Assembly: GCF_000516985.1 (NCBI RefSeq)
Contig: NW_006917094.1
Span: 1,674,001-1,738,000 of the forward strand
Length of the DNA stretch: 64,000 bases
Source: Pestalotiopsis fici W106-1
Lineage: Eukaryota > Ascomycota > Sordariomycetes > Amphisphaeriales > Sporocadaceae
Direction: 5' to 3'
Positions 23,451 through 34,914 of this stretch are shown one piece after another. Below the pieces are notes generated by a model. The model searched no databases and was not told the origin of the DNA. It saw only the letters and a list, made by a program, of their open reading frames with translations. Positions within the stretch are counted from its first letter, which is position 1; each line of letters opens with the position of its first letter. A program made the translations under genes and the position numbers.

Positions 23451-25025
23451 TCAGAATAGCGCAATCTCGATGCCTCTGTTATAGGCAACAGTTTCGATAT
23501 CGAATAGATCATGATGGCCGGTCGCAGCCTCATCAAGTAGGTCAAACAGTGGTTTTGCGGAGTCGATTTGGAGTCTGTGAGAGATTTTTTCCTTGGCATT
23601 GTCCAGTAGCTGCCTCCACGATGGGTTCGCGTCAAGCATTTTCACTTCCAAAGACGCCAGCATAATGGGGTATAAAAGTCCGTGATTCAAGAAAATTTGT
23701 TTGTCGTAACCAGCGGCCTCACAACCTTGACAGAAGGCTTCCAAAGAAGATAATAGGCCAGTAAGTACAGTCTCCGATCTTGGTTCTTGAGGATCCGCGA
23801 AATGCTTGTCAGAGGTATGATCATTCGGATGTTGCATAGCTGAAAGTGCGCGTCTTCGGCGGAGATCGAGAATCCCAGCATACCTCCAACTATTGCATCG
23901 GTGAGTCTGAATCGGATCAGCCAGCGAACACCGCCAGTTCCAGAAGCGCGCAATGATAGTCTCGTCTCGGAAATCCATGATATCGGCAAAGATGTCGAGC
24001 AAGTCTTTGGGCATTCCACTAACAATTTCAACATCGCTATGCGCCGTATGGTTGTCATGTGGTATACGGCCGCGGATACGCTTCCACAATCCTAGCGAAG
24101 GGCTGCGTCGACCGACGACAAAAGGGGGAAGATCCATGACGCTGAGAACCTCTACGAGATGCCAGGATATAGGGTTGGACGCTAGCTCCGGATCTATCTT
24201 GTCAAAGCCCTCTGTAAGATTGTGTATCTCGGTTAATGGCCGCAGATATTGGGTAAATGGCTGCGCCTGTAGTATCTGCGGGGTGGGTGGCATTAGAAGC
24301 ACAATCGATATTTCAGAGACCAATATGAATCTAGATAGTGAACAGAATAAGCCAGCACTCACGCAGATGGTGCATGTGAATAATCCGCAGGAGAGAAGAT
24401 CAATACTCCCCGGATATCGCAGCTCGGAAAGTTCGGAACGAAATGCTCCAATTGCACGATCAATAAATGCCAAGGACGATACATCTGGGCCGTTATCTAA
24501 GAGCAGCTGAAGCGCAGCTAATACCATGACCAAGGTTCTGGACCGGCGTGATATGTCCTTGAAGAAAAGGACAAGCTGTTGGCCGATTTGAGCATTGCAA
24601 ACACGTTGTATGCCGTCTTCAAGGACTGTGCAAGGGCAATGGTTAGAGTCAAGCGCATTATACATTGGCTACGCAGACTCACATTTGCGGAATAATAGAC
24701 GCTCTTCGTCTTCTTGTGCAGATAATACAACATCATTTCCAGAGGTTGAACCCAGGACATCAATCCTAGCAGGCATCGGCAGCCGGGCGGCCGTGACTGG
24801 CAGTGCCGAAAGACCTACTGAGCGAGCCTCGCTATAAGGACTGCCCATGGGCGCAGCCGCGAGATGGCCACGCGAGGCCACTCCATTCACCCAGCGAACA
24901 GGTCGCTGGTAGCCCTCGCACTCGACATTGCGGGCGATGCAGGCGTGGCAGTGCGGGCGCGTCTCGTCGCATCTCCGCTTTCGCCTCTTGCAGTTAAAAC
25001 ATCCATTTCGGGACCTGGATATCAT
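23451..25025 (-). CDS. Zn2Cys6 fungal transcription factor
   Basis: Nuclear regulator with an N-terminal binuclear zinc cluster: six cysteines spaced C-x2-C-x6-C-x6-C-x2-C-x6-C, beginning at GCFNCKRRKRRC. An intron near 24685-24613 (GTGAGT to GCACAG) joins this exon to the long second part ending at 23451. A further small intron is possible near 24350-24290. The C-terminal region is a helical fungal-specific regulator domain, with Trp-rich segments such as FWNWRCSLADP. The gene is transcribed away from an MFS transporter starting at 25700, with about 670 bases shared between them. A pathway-specific regulator beside its transporter is a common arrangement and a reasonable guess. The target is unknown. 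Confidence 0.8.
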
Positions 25026-25699
25026 AACTTCTTCGCATGCAATATCCCTTCACCAGGTTCCCGGCCGACGAACCTCGGGCTCGGAAAAAAGGGCTGGGAC
25101 AACGGGGAGTTTGTAAAAATAAGTGGAGATGGTCGTGTGTGTCTCCTGAGTCGCTGAGACTTGAGAGTGTTTCTTAACAATGACCAGCGGATTTGGGGTC
25201 GTCGCAGTTATTGCCTTTATACGGTTAGGCGAGTGTGGACGGGGCCCATGGGCCTGGAAGTGCCGATCGAGCTAGCGTTTGATAGCTATGGTCGAGTGGC
25301 TTGAGCTTATCAGTGGTCAGTCACTGGTCAGTCAGTTATTGTTTGGGCAATGAATGGGCCCTGGTCTCGCTATATTCCGTACCCCGGATGTAAATGCCAA
25401 TCCAAGACCATACTGCTATGGTCATGATAAGCACAACTTGTTTGGATGATGGCCAGCTGCAAGATGCGTTTTAGGTTTTCGACGTGACGCTTATCACTCT
25501 TGTCGGGAGGTATACCCCAAGCATGGCGACAACCGCGATATATATACATCCCAGCTGCGACTTTTCATTGCTGCTGGCTACGCACATTGGAGGTTTCGTG
25601 GGCTAGTCTTCCTTGCACTCTCATTTGTGCTCATTACGGGTATTGTGGCAGCACATCGAATCCATCGTCAACTTTCAACGACGTCGTTTAGCTAGGCCA
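25026..25699. other. Divergent promoter region, regulator/MFS transporter
   Basis: This separates the start of the Zn2Cys6 regulator from that of the MFS transporter. Contains direct tandem copies of a CACTGGTCAGT-like unit around 25310-25340. No gene is seen. Confidence 0.45.
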
Positions 25700-27651
25700 A
25701 TGTCGGCCAACAACAGCAACAATGTCTATCCTCCGGGAACAGTCCCGTTGATCGAGTGTATGCCCGTCTAATCATTCATCTTTACGCAGAGTTTCCACTA
25801 ACACGAGCCGCAATCACAGTCCAACGAGCAACAGACTCGACCGAAGTGAATCTGTTTCCGGTCCCGTCGGATGACCCAAATGAACCCCTTGTACGCGACG
25901 CAAATCCTCCTATAGCTATTCGCCTATCCTGACCGTATTATCAGAATTGGCCAATGTGGCGCAAAGTCCTCAACATGGCTTTCATCTTTGGCCTGACTAT
26001 TGTTGCCTTTGGCATGTGAGTCGAGACGCATTCATCTTCAGGCTCGACTGCTCACGGGATTCGCAGGCTCATGGTTCAAACGGTCTTTTGGGCACAGATG
26101 GAGGAAGAACTTGGATTGACCGTCACCGAGTTGACAAACGCTCAATCGGCACAGCTGGCCGGCCTGGCAGTGGGTTGTCTGCTCTTCATCCCCTTCAGCG
26201 TCAAGTACGGAAGAAGGCCAGCCTATATCATATCCACTGCAGCTTTGACCGCAAGTGCATGGTGGTCAGCACGGATATCGACCTTTTGGGAGCTGATTGT
26301 ATCCATGCTGCTTTGCGGCCTTGCTGGTGCCATCAACGAGACCCTGTGTCAGATGACGGTAGGCGGCACATCTCACCCTCATAAGACTCTAAACTTGTGA
26401 CTGACAGTTGCCTACATATGTAGATTGCGGACCTCTTCTTTGTACACCAACGCGGCCTTGCCAACACCATCTACTTTGTCGGAGTGACATTCGGAAGCTT
26501 TCTCTGTCCACTCGCTGCTGGTGTGCAAGCCACAGTATATGGTTGGCGCTGGTCTTACTACACTTTCTCAATCTGCCTAACAATCCTCTTCCTCGCCTTC
26601 TGCGTCCTGTACGAGGAGACCAAGTATGTCCCGACCCACGTAGGAACGCCTCATGTTTTGAGCGCGGCACCAGGTTCGGAGAATGATCTTGAAGACACCA
26701 AGAAAGGAAAAGACGGTGAAGGTGTCGGCATCCACCGAGCTCAGTCTCACGTATCCCGGCTCGGCACCTACAAAGTCAACTCTTATCGACAGCGAATGCG
26801 CATGGTCACGCGAACAGACGAGTCCCTCTGGAAACTATTCATACTTCCATTTCCTGCCATGACGCTCCCTCACATGATATACACTTCATTACAGTTCGCT
26901 CTCGGAGTTGCCGCCCTCGTCGTCCTGTCGAGCCTGACATCAATTGTCTTCTCCATGCCCCCGTACAACTTTGATGCCTCTGGTGTAGGTTACATGACGC
27001 TTGGTCCGGTGATTGGAAACATCTTTGGAAGTATATACGCAGGTCCATTCTCAGATTGGTTCGTGGTTCGCTGCGCCAAGCGAAATGGTGGACTCTTTGA
27101 ACCCGAGATGCGTCTCTACCCCCTTTGCGTGTCCACCGTGGCATACGCTGGCGGCCTGGCCATGTTCGGAGTGACAGCTGACCGGGTGAGTTGGAGATTG
27201 CTTCAAAAGTCTTTTTCCATTAATAAATGCTAATTATAGCCGGCAGGGCATGCATTGGATTTATCCTAGCATCGGCGGTGCACTTTTTGCGTTTGGCTTC
27301 GGCTCGACTGGAGCCATAGCCTTTACCTTGCTGATCGATACTTATCGCGATGTCAGTATCTCACAAATGAAATGAACCAAACAATACACTGCTAACTGGC
27401 TCTTCGATTAGTTGACGGCCGAAGTCTTTGTCGGAGTTGCATTCTTTCGAAACGCCGTTAGCATTGGCATCGCTTCGGCTGTGGTGCCCTGGTGGACATC
27501 AATGGGCATGAGTAACATGTTCATCATGCTAGGCATGTTGTCCTTTGGTATATGTCTGCTATATGTGCCTCTCGTCATTTGGGGCAAGCAGATCCGCTCC
27601 AGACTCCAGGTTCACTACGAAAATTTGATTGCCAAGAAGGGGGTGATATGA
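25700..27651 (+). CDS. MFS transporter, DHA1 type
   Basis: Twelve-helix efflux or uptake carrier of the fungal DHA1 class (polyamine/drug/HOL1-like). The start ATG at 25700 is followed by a short exon and several small introns, including ones near 25760, 25890, 26015, 26360, 27186 and 27350. The recognisable segments are NWPMWRKVLNM before helix 1, FSVKYGRRPAY (loop 2-3 motif), GLAGAINETLCQM, ADLFFVHQRGLANTIY, YEETKYVPTH before the central loop and GPFSDWFVVRCAKRN in the second half. The central loop, about residues 270-330, is charged and cytosolic. The last exon (27412-27651) gives helices 11-12 and ends in a short basic tail. It is divergent from the Zn2Cys6 regulator and convergent with the DUF3237 gene. 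Confidence 0.82.
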
Positions 27652-27776
27652 TCAGGTCTACTCGAGGTTGAAATTTCCGCCAAAGTCAAGTAATGTGATT
27701 CTAGGGTGCAGCTCATGGTCAGATAGCTAAACTAAGGCAAGCTTCTGCTTGTCACCAGTCTCTGTGGAGAAGTTGC

Positions 27777-28396
27777 TCAATCGACTCTGGGAAAATTGGT
27801 CAAGCTATAGCAGTCGATGATGGGCTTTCCTTCAAACATGGTCATTGCACCAATTGCAACAACGTCATTCATCCAGTCATACGGACTATCGCCGGGAGCT
27901 TCAAAGCGGATATGAGTGAAATATTCAACTTGATCCTGCGTTGCTGTCATGTTCGTGCTGGGCGCAAAACTGCCCAGTGGCCCCTCTTTGAAAATCCCAT
28001 CTGCCTTGACTAAGATGTTGTGTCCGTCATTGGTCCGTAAAGTGTACATTGCATGCAAACGCGAGAGGACCTATTGACCAGTTGAGTCAATGGACTTGAA
28101 TCTGCTGTCTTTGTAACCGTACTGACCTTGTCGGGACGCACTCGCTCTAGCCAATCGGCTCCACTATCAGGTATAATTTCGCCTGTAATTCTTGGCCCAT
28201 TGACTGTTCCCCCCTTGATGGGCAGAATCATTCGAGTCACTCCGGATTGTTGCACATTTGGAATCGCCCAGGTATCTGAGCTCATATTTGCCACTATGCG
28301 ATATATGAATTCAAAGTGTGGCATCCGCATCGGGGGAATCCTTTGCTCTGCTGGGGAATAGGAATTGCCAGGCGAGTCGGTATGGAGGGGCGGCAT
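27777..28396 (-). CDS. DUF3237 (UPF0311) family protein
   Basis: Two exons: 28396 to about 28128, and about 28070 to 27777. The intron starts GTCAGT and ends CAATAG, and the phase is kept. The family pattern is visible in order: MPHFEFIYRI near residue 25, then TRMILPIKGGTVNGPRITGEIIPDSGADWLE, MYTLRTNDGHNILVKADG, EYFTHIRFEAP and a final Tyr-x-W-x-N-D stretch (SPYDWMNDVVAIG). The open frame extends to 28441 only through a TTG codon, so the Met at 28396 is the likely start. The family has a small beta-barrel fold. Its biochemical role is not settled, but members occur in aromatic or secondary metabolism. It lies between an MFS transporter and an amidase. Confidence 0.78.
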
Positions 28397-28923
28397 CTTG
28401 GATGGACGGCTTGAGTTGGTGTTTTCAGGTAGGAATGCCAAATTACAGCGATTCTAATGACAATTCGTGAAAGCGTCCACGTCTACATTGCATTTGGCGT
28501 TTTAAAGACATAATGCAGCTCGTCTCCGAAAGTCCCTATCTCGGAACGATATCAGTGTGATTCCGCCAGACGACACAGGTGATCACCATTATCGCTGGAG
28601 CTACCCCGCAAACACTGGCTTGTAGCACCTCAACATGACTTATTAGCGTGTGAATACTCCTAAAGACAGAGGCATCGCAGAAGGCTAGCCGTATTTGGGC
28701 AATAACTGCGCCGCTTAGAAACACCTCACGATACCTAAAAGTATAACCCGAGATCTTCACGCGAGATATGAGGGATAGCCGAGGACATTTACCGGGAGGT
28801 AGTTTTCAATGAAAGCATGTGGATACCTGATGGGACATTCTCTTATAATCAGTTTGCCGTCGTTTCTTCTGTCTTGATGTGTGCACAAGATCCAATCATA
28901 CGGCTTCAAACAAACTTTCCATC
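28397..28923. other. Divergent promoter region, DUF3237/amidase
   Basis: About 530 bases between two divergent starts. I see no gene or notable repeat. Confidence 0.45.
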
Positions 28924-30874
28924 ATGGCTCCCTGGCAACAACTAGCAGAACAACACCGTAACGGCCAACAGGCAGCGATTCCAAAGGCATGGATTATACC
29001 CGACTCCAAGATATCTCAGCTTGTTGGCGCTGGAACCCCAAGCGAGGGATCTCTAATTACACTGAAAGCCGCCCAAGAATCTGGCTTGCTGTCGCCGCTG
29101 GAATTGGAGATCACAGAGAAATACGATGCATCGGATCTCATTCAGAAGATGGCAAGTGGAGAACTGACTGCAGAAGATGTAACTGTCGCGTTTTGCAAAA
29201 GAGCTGCCATTGCGCAACAATTGGTAAGCGGCTTTAGACTTTTTCATTTTACAGCTAAATGTTAATTGCGCAAACAGACTTCCTGCTTGACAGAGATATT
29301 CTTTGAGGAAGCCATTGCGCGAGCCAAGGAGCTGGATACACAGTTCAAGGACACGGGAAAGACGGCTGGGCCTTTCCACGGGCTACCTATTAGCATGAAA
29401 GTAGGTATTTCGAAGCAGCAACAACCTACTATGTTCGAGTCAAGTAACCAATTTCGTTGCGTTCTAGGATTCTTTTTGCGTCAAGGGTCACCACTCAACC
29501 ATGGGATATGTGGCCAACATCTCACGACCAGCAGCAGCAGATAATTCGCCTTTGGTCGACATGCTACTAGAAGATGGAGCGGTGCTTTATTGCAAGACCA
29601 ACATCCCACAGACGTTGATGGTATGTAGTTGAAGCCAAATACCCGCTGATACGGCTTTTCTGAAATCCTTTATCAATTTTAGACAGCAGACTCGGAGAAC
29701 AACATTTTTGGTAGAACTCTGAATCCTCACAAGACGAGTCTTACAGCCGGAGGTTCTAGTGGTGGCGAAGGCGCCATAGTCGCCTTTCGAGCTTCGCCTC
29801 TGGGCGTCGGTACAGACATAGCAGGATCCATCCGTATCCCCTCTCTCTGCTGTGGTGTGTATGGATTCAAGCCGACCGCCGACCGCATCCCGTACGGCGG
29901 GCAAGGTGACACTCCCTTTCCCGCAGTACATCTCCCTGGCACAATTGTACCGTGCGCTGGCCCTCTGGCAAACTCTGTGCAAGATCTCGAGTTTTTCATG
30001 AAGACTGTCATTGACAAGCAGCCTTGGCGGTACGACCATACGTCTTTCAATGTTGGCTGGAGGTCACTGGAGAGTAGTGCCGACAAGGCATTGACTATTG
30101 GAGTATTGCCTGAAGATCCCGAATACCCATTCTCGCCGCCAGTCCGACGATGTCTGGACGGAGCTTGCGCATCTCTTGCAGCAGCAGGCCACAAACTTGT
30201 CTACATTCCAGAAGACAAGCTGTCAAGCGCCGGACTGGCAGGTCGCCTCGCCTACCAGTTCTACGCCCTCTCGCCCTCGGGATTCGACTCTCGCGAAGAG
30301 ATCATTGGGGAGCCGCAAGTCACTTCCGTAGCCAAGGGCGTTCACCCCTTCTCTCAGGCTGGCTTCCCGGTGGATCCCGCCCTGGGTTTGGAGGATAAAT
30401 TTCACCAGCTCAACGGGGCACGCGACGCCTTTGCTAAGGCATGGCAAAAGATATGGCGCGACAACGACCTAGACGTTGTCCTCGCCCCTGGCGCCAACAC
30501 GACGGCAGTTCCTCACGATGCTTACGGTGTTCCAGTCTATACCATGATTTGGAATCTCCTCAATGCAAGTCTCCATTTCTTTGTTTGCAGTGGTCATCCT
30601 CTGACGTTTTGGTGCAGTTCCCTGCTGGAATCATTCCGTACGGAAAGTCGTCCAAAGAATTGGATAGCACACCGTTTAAACCAACGGCTCCTTTTGAGGC
30701 AGAATGTGAGTATGCATTCCTCCCTGTCAGAAACTGAGATATTGACAATCATAAGACGATCCACAGGCATGGGATGGTGCACCTTGCGCTATCCAGGTCG
30801 TTGCGCCTTCATTCAAGGACGAAGAGTGCCTGAAAGCGATGCGACTGATCGACCAGGCATTACATAGGACTTGA
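28924..30874 (+). CDS. Amidase signature family hydrolase
   Basis: Hydrolyses an amide bond, probably in a small molecule. There are about six exons from ATG 28924. Introns lie near 29223-29278, 29402-29467, 29621-29682, 30566-30618 and 30704-30757. The Ser-cisSer-Lys triad of the amidase signature family is visible: Lys in HGLPISMK, Ser in [10 protein letters not shown] and Ser in [11 protein letters not shown]. The glycine-rich signature is complete, so the enzyme looks active. The last exon ends at TGA 30872-30874; the simple frame without the last introns runs out of register a few codons earlier. About 540 residues is normal for fungal acetamidase-like proteins. The substrate cannot be named. 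Grouping with DUF3237, MFS transporter and Zn2Cys6 genes suggests catabolism or detoxification of a nitrogenous compound. Confidence 0.82.
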
Positions 30875-31185
30875 TGTAGTTTGTTACGAGCCAAGACAAT
30901 GTCAAACACGGGAGGCAGCATATTTGTAGGACCGTTCGTTATCATTGACAACCAATCAGCCACCGACTATCGGTACTGATTTTACGCCTTTGCTTCGGCA
31001 AGGCCAAGAGGAGAGCAATGAAGAATTTGCATATTTCCTCCGTCATTGCTGTCCTTCTCAGATTCAACCATCGACATCAGTCCGACAAAGAGTGACATGA
31101 ATCACATGGCTTGAGGGTGAGGTTATGAAATTGGGAGAAGAGGCTGAATGAACAGACGCTTAACTCCTGCCATTCCCATTCTCGC
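30875..31185. other. Intergenic, convergent gene ends
   Basis: A short interval between the ends of the amidase and HET-domain genes. Nothing is recognised. Confidence 0.4.
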
Positions 31186-34119
31186 CTAGATCACGATGTA
31201 TCGGCCAGAGATGTGACTTGGATCAGCAAATTCCCACATCCCCCGGACTCTGTCTTTGACCTTGAAAGGCCGCGGTCCTCCTGAAGTGACTTCATTGTCT
31301 GCAATGATTGCGCTCTCGGTAGGCTCAACGCTCCACGAAACACTCATTGCACGCATGCCCGGACGCGGAATCGACTCCAACATCATCTGAAAAGGCGTCA
31401 GTACGAGTGTATTTCCCTCGGGATCTCCTGCAACGTCGAAAGTGGCCATTCGTTCGAGCTTATCATTCGAATCATTAGCAGCATGGGATAGCGCAAGACC
31501 AAACATAGCCATGCTTTGACTTGAAATAACCTTACCGGGCCCATTTGGCCTCATCACCTTTTTATCATCGTCTTCTTTGTTCATTTGATGATCATTTATC
31601 ATTACAAACATCGTCGACACTAGCATTCTCCATGCGTGGCCGCGATTTTGCATCGTTGAACCCCCCTGAATGGCTTCAGCGGAAAGACTGTCCAAGTCCT
31701 TATCTTCAGACGGAAGCGACATTCCGCTTCGAGGCACAATGTCATCCTGGTTTGGATCATCTCCATTGGTGGATGATGCGTCGACTCCATCATGCTGCAG
31801 CTCAGCATATTGTGACGCAGTCGTGCTTGGGATTTCAAGACCTTTCTCAAAGGGATGTGCCACAAGACGTCCTGCCCAGATGCCACCGTCTTTCATGACT
31901 CGGTCAATCAACCAGCACTGATATGGCCACCCAGCTGAATCGTAATCAAGGGCAAACATGCCTTTTCTATTTTCTATACGTAGACCAGATGGAAACTGGT
32001 CAACCGATTCAATCATGTCGGTCGCTGTACGTGTTCGCCGGTTGGACCACATCCAGGAGGATGTTGAATTGAGGATTGAGTTTGCAAGCCTCTTCTTATC
32101 CGTCTTGCTTAAAAATTCAATGATTTCAAAGAGGAGGTGCGTGGTCGCCATGCGAATGGTTCGGGAGGAGGGGCATGAGGGTCCCTTGGCATTGCGGATT
32201 TTCAGCCAAGAGTCGGCGTACTTCGCCTGTATGATACCAAGGTCTACAAACTCGTCAACTTTCCAAAGGCAGCCTGGTGTGGAGAGACCATTTTGCGAAA
32301 GCTTGACTGGGGTTGAAGTGACTCGTGCAGAACTGGAACCAAATGGATTCCAGTCCGTCATTTGTAGGTCCTGGAGGCTTTGTGCCACGCCCCTGGCCCA
32401 GGAGAACTCTGACCCATCTTCGCTGGTTTTTCCTGCGTGGTTTTAGCTTGACAATACGATTATCCTTATTTCGACGGATACATACCAAGGCATGTGGTCT
32501 CCGGCTCACGGTAGACCTGAGGAACCAACAACGAAAAGTCGCCATTGCCAATAGCAAGGGCCAGGACACAAATTGCCAGACTACTCTGACTCTTTTCTAG
32601 TTCAGTCGTATCAAGACGAAAGTCGTAACCACATATGTTGGCGACTATAGCTAACTTGTCGGCAACACGCATCAAGTCGCGTAGCTGGAGATAGGTCAGC
32701 GCCATGGCAGCGTTACACGTGCGCCTAGGCTTTCCATTATTCACCCAAATCGCGAGCGTTTGCTTTGGTTCCTCAGGATGGAAGAGTCTAAACCTCTTCA
32801 GCGTCATCCTGATGTCTTCTTCACTACCCAAGATCTTCGAAGTGGAAGACTTTTTTCCAGTCCTTCTGCGAGAATTCTTCCCTTGGACAGCTTTGCTTGA
32901 TAAAGCCTGAGAGAGAAAAGGAAGCACAAATCGTGCACAGATTTGAAGACAATCCTGGATACTGTCCAGCCGGATAGCCAGCTCGCTTTGTGACAGCTCA
33001 TGGCATGGCAAAAGCCAGCCACGTGTATCGCAGTCGCTGCTCCTGGGGAAAAGTAAAACCATATTGCCGCTCGACGCAAATGCTTCTTGCAAGACCCAAG
33101 CTCTTGAATTCCATGGATCGTTGACGATCAAAGACACAGCTTCAGCCAGGTGTTCAAGGTCGAGTTTCCGACATCCACTAAACGGTCTGCGGCCTCTCCG
33201 CTGCGTGAGACGCTGAGAAAACTCTGCTTCATAGGTCAAGAGCAAAGGATCGAGATGTTTCTGCTGCAGCTGGGCACGAAACAGCCCGATTGACGTGTGC
33301 GCCCTGATATAGACATAGTCCATCGCCTGTATCGCAAGCTCTTTCTCCTGCTCATTGTCTTGCTCAATGCATTCCTGTTGGACCAGAATATACTTAGCGT
33401 CTCATATCCAACATCAAATTCGACCAAGTGCGCGAACATACCTGGTCTATCCAGATCATACGGTACCCATTCTCTCGGGCGAATGCCACGACTCGGTCTA
33501 AAGTCGTGTTGGAGGCTCTGGCATCACGGACTTGCCCATTTTCTTCGACTATCTTGTAGGGAGCCATTTTGGCGTCACTATCCTCATTGGACCAGCAATA
33601 GGACACGGCTACAAAGTGGTCGCAATCAGTATGTTTATCCTTCGCGGAGAGCCGGCGAATTCTAAACCGGGTCGCTTTCCTCTCATTGGGGAACAGGGGA
33701 ATGTGTTGACATGCTTCGCAGCTACGCTCGAGGACGTGTACACATGGATCTCGGAATTGATGAAGCCTGTCATCACGAGATTCCGTCCAAGACTTGTCTC
33801 CTGTATGGCCAATATTGAATATGTGCTTTTCGCAGACATGTCCAGAGGGCACTGGGACTCGTCTGGAGCATGGTTCGCACTGGCCGCGAGCATGAGCCTC
33901 CTCTTCCCGCCCAACCACAATGTTGTTCTGACTCTCTGTAGAACTTTCATCATCGCTGTCATCAAAAGTCAGAAAGCGCAAGTTGTCAGCCCAACGAACG
34001 GCATGGTCGCGTGTCACGGGGTGCGTAAGGATCTGTTGCACTATCCCAGAAAGCGATGGCTGCGGAATGGCTGCCGGAGCGTTGCCGTCCGCTTGCAATA
34101 TTCTTGTATCGTCAATCAT
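31186..34119 (-). CDS. HET-domain (heterokaryon incompatibility) protein
   Basis: Three exons, 34119-33442, 33374-32486 and 32432-31186, sum to an exact 937-residue frame. The HET domain is recognisable from about residue 170: FVAVSYCWS, then MIWIDQ across the first intron followed by ECIEQDNEQEKELAIQAMDYVY, then the RAWVLQE motif at about residue 310. The upstream part has several Cys pairs (CEPCSRR, CEACQH) that may bind metal. The C-terminal part of roughly 550 residues is a variable region with no domain I recognise. HET proteins act in programmed cell death on allorecognition, but most genomic copies have no known partner. It is divergent from the AAA ATPase gene at 34915. Confidence 0.85.
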
Positions 34120-34914
34120 TGTTGTAGGTCAAGGAACACCATGACTTTGAACCTGGTCGAATTGATTCAAGCATGTGGGCGCTTGTTAGATATCGAGAGT
34201 TGTAGGCATGTCTCGGTCGGTGGTGATTGCGAACCACTGGATGTAGACGCTGAGGCACAGCAAGGCAACCTGAAGGCAAATTGGCTGAGGCAGCCATATA
34301 TGTTCGCAATCAATGACTCGGGCATTCGGCCACCTATATGCCTGTGTCAGTCTTGACCGCTTGATGGCTTTTACATCCTTTGAAAGGCTTCGTAGGCCTG
34401 GATTCATGCATGCATCACCATCGCGGGATGTTTCCTTGCAATCGTTTGTACCCGGCAGTCCGAGGCTGTGCTGAGATGATGGATTGGCAATCCTTGAGGA
34501 AGGGCTCTTGTCTGAGGTACAGTGGGTGATCTAGGTACTTTATGCGCTACAGCAGTGAGCTGAGCCCGGTAAGTTGGGGGATATCCCGCTATCACACAGC
34601 CCCGCCCCACACAAAAGGATGCTGGAGGACGGCACTGAATATGTGCCTCAGGTAGTACAGAGGCATGTAAGATCAACAATGAATGATGCATCATTGCACG
34701 CGGCATGTGATCTAACTTAGGTACCTAGACACGGGAAGGGCGCATTTCTGCCTGATTCTGTTTGCCTTGTCTAGATTCCTTGACATAGAATGCACAAGGT
34801 GTTGGCATTAACTAATTGACTATCAAAATAAGAATACAATCGAAGAAAACTGCCTGCCCATCTCAGTTTCAACTTGTAACCACCATCACATACTAAACCC
34901 CGGGCTGAGAAACA
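34120..34914. other. Divergent promoter region, HET/AAA genes
   Basis: About 800 bases without a supported gene. A palindromic TAGGTACCTA lies at 34718-34727, and a related TAGGTACTT occurs near 34532. Confidence 0.45.

Noticed and set aside
33532..34356. 274-codon plus-strand open frame
   Set aside because: It runs antisense to the HET-domain exon and has no domain of its own.
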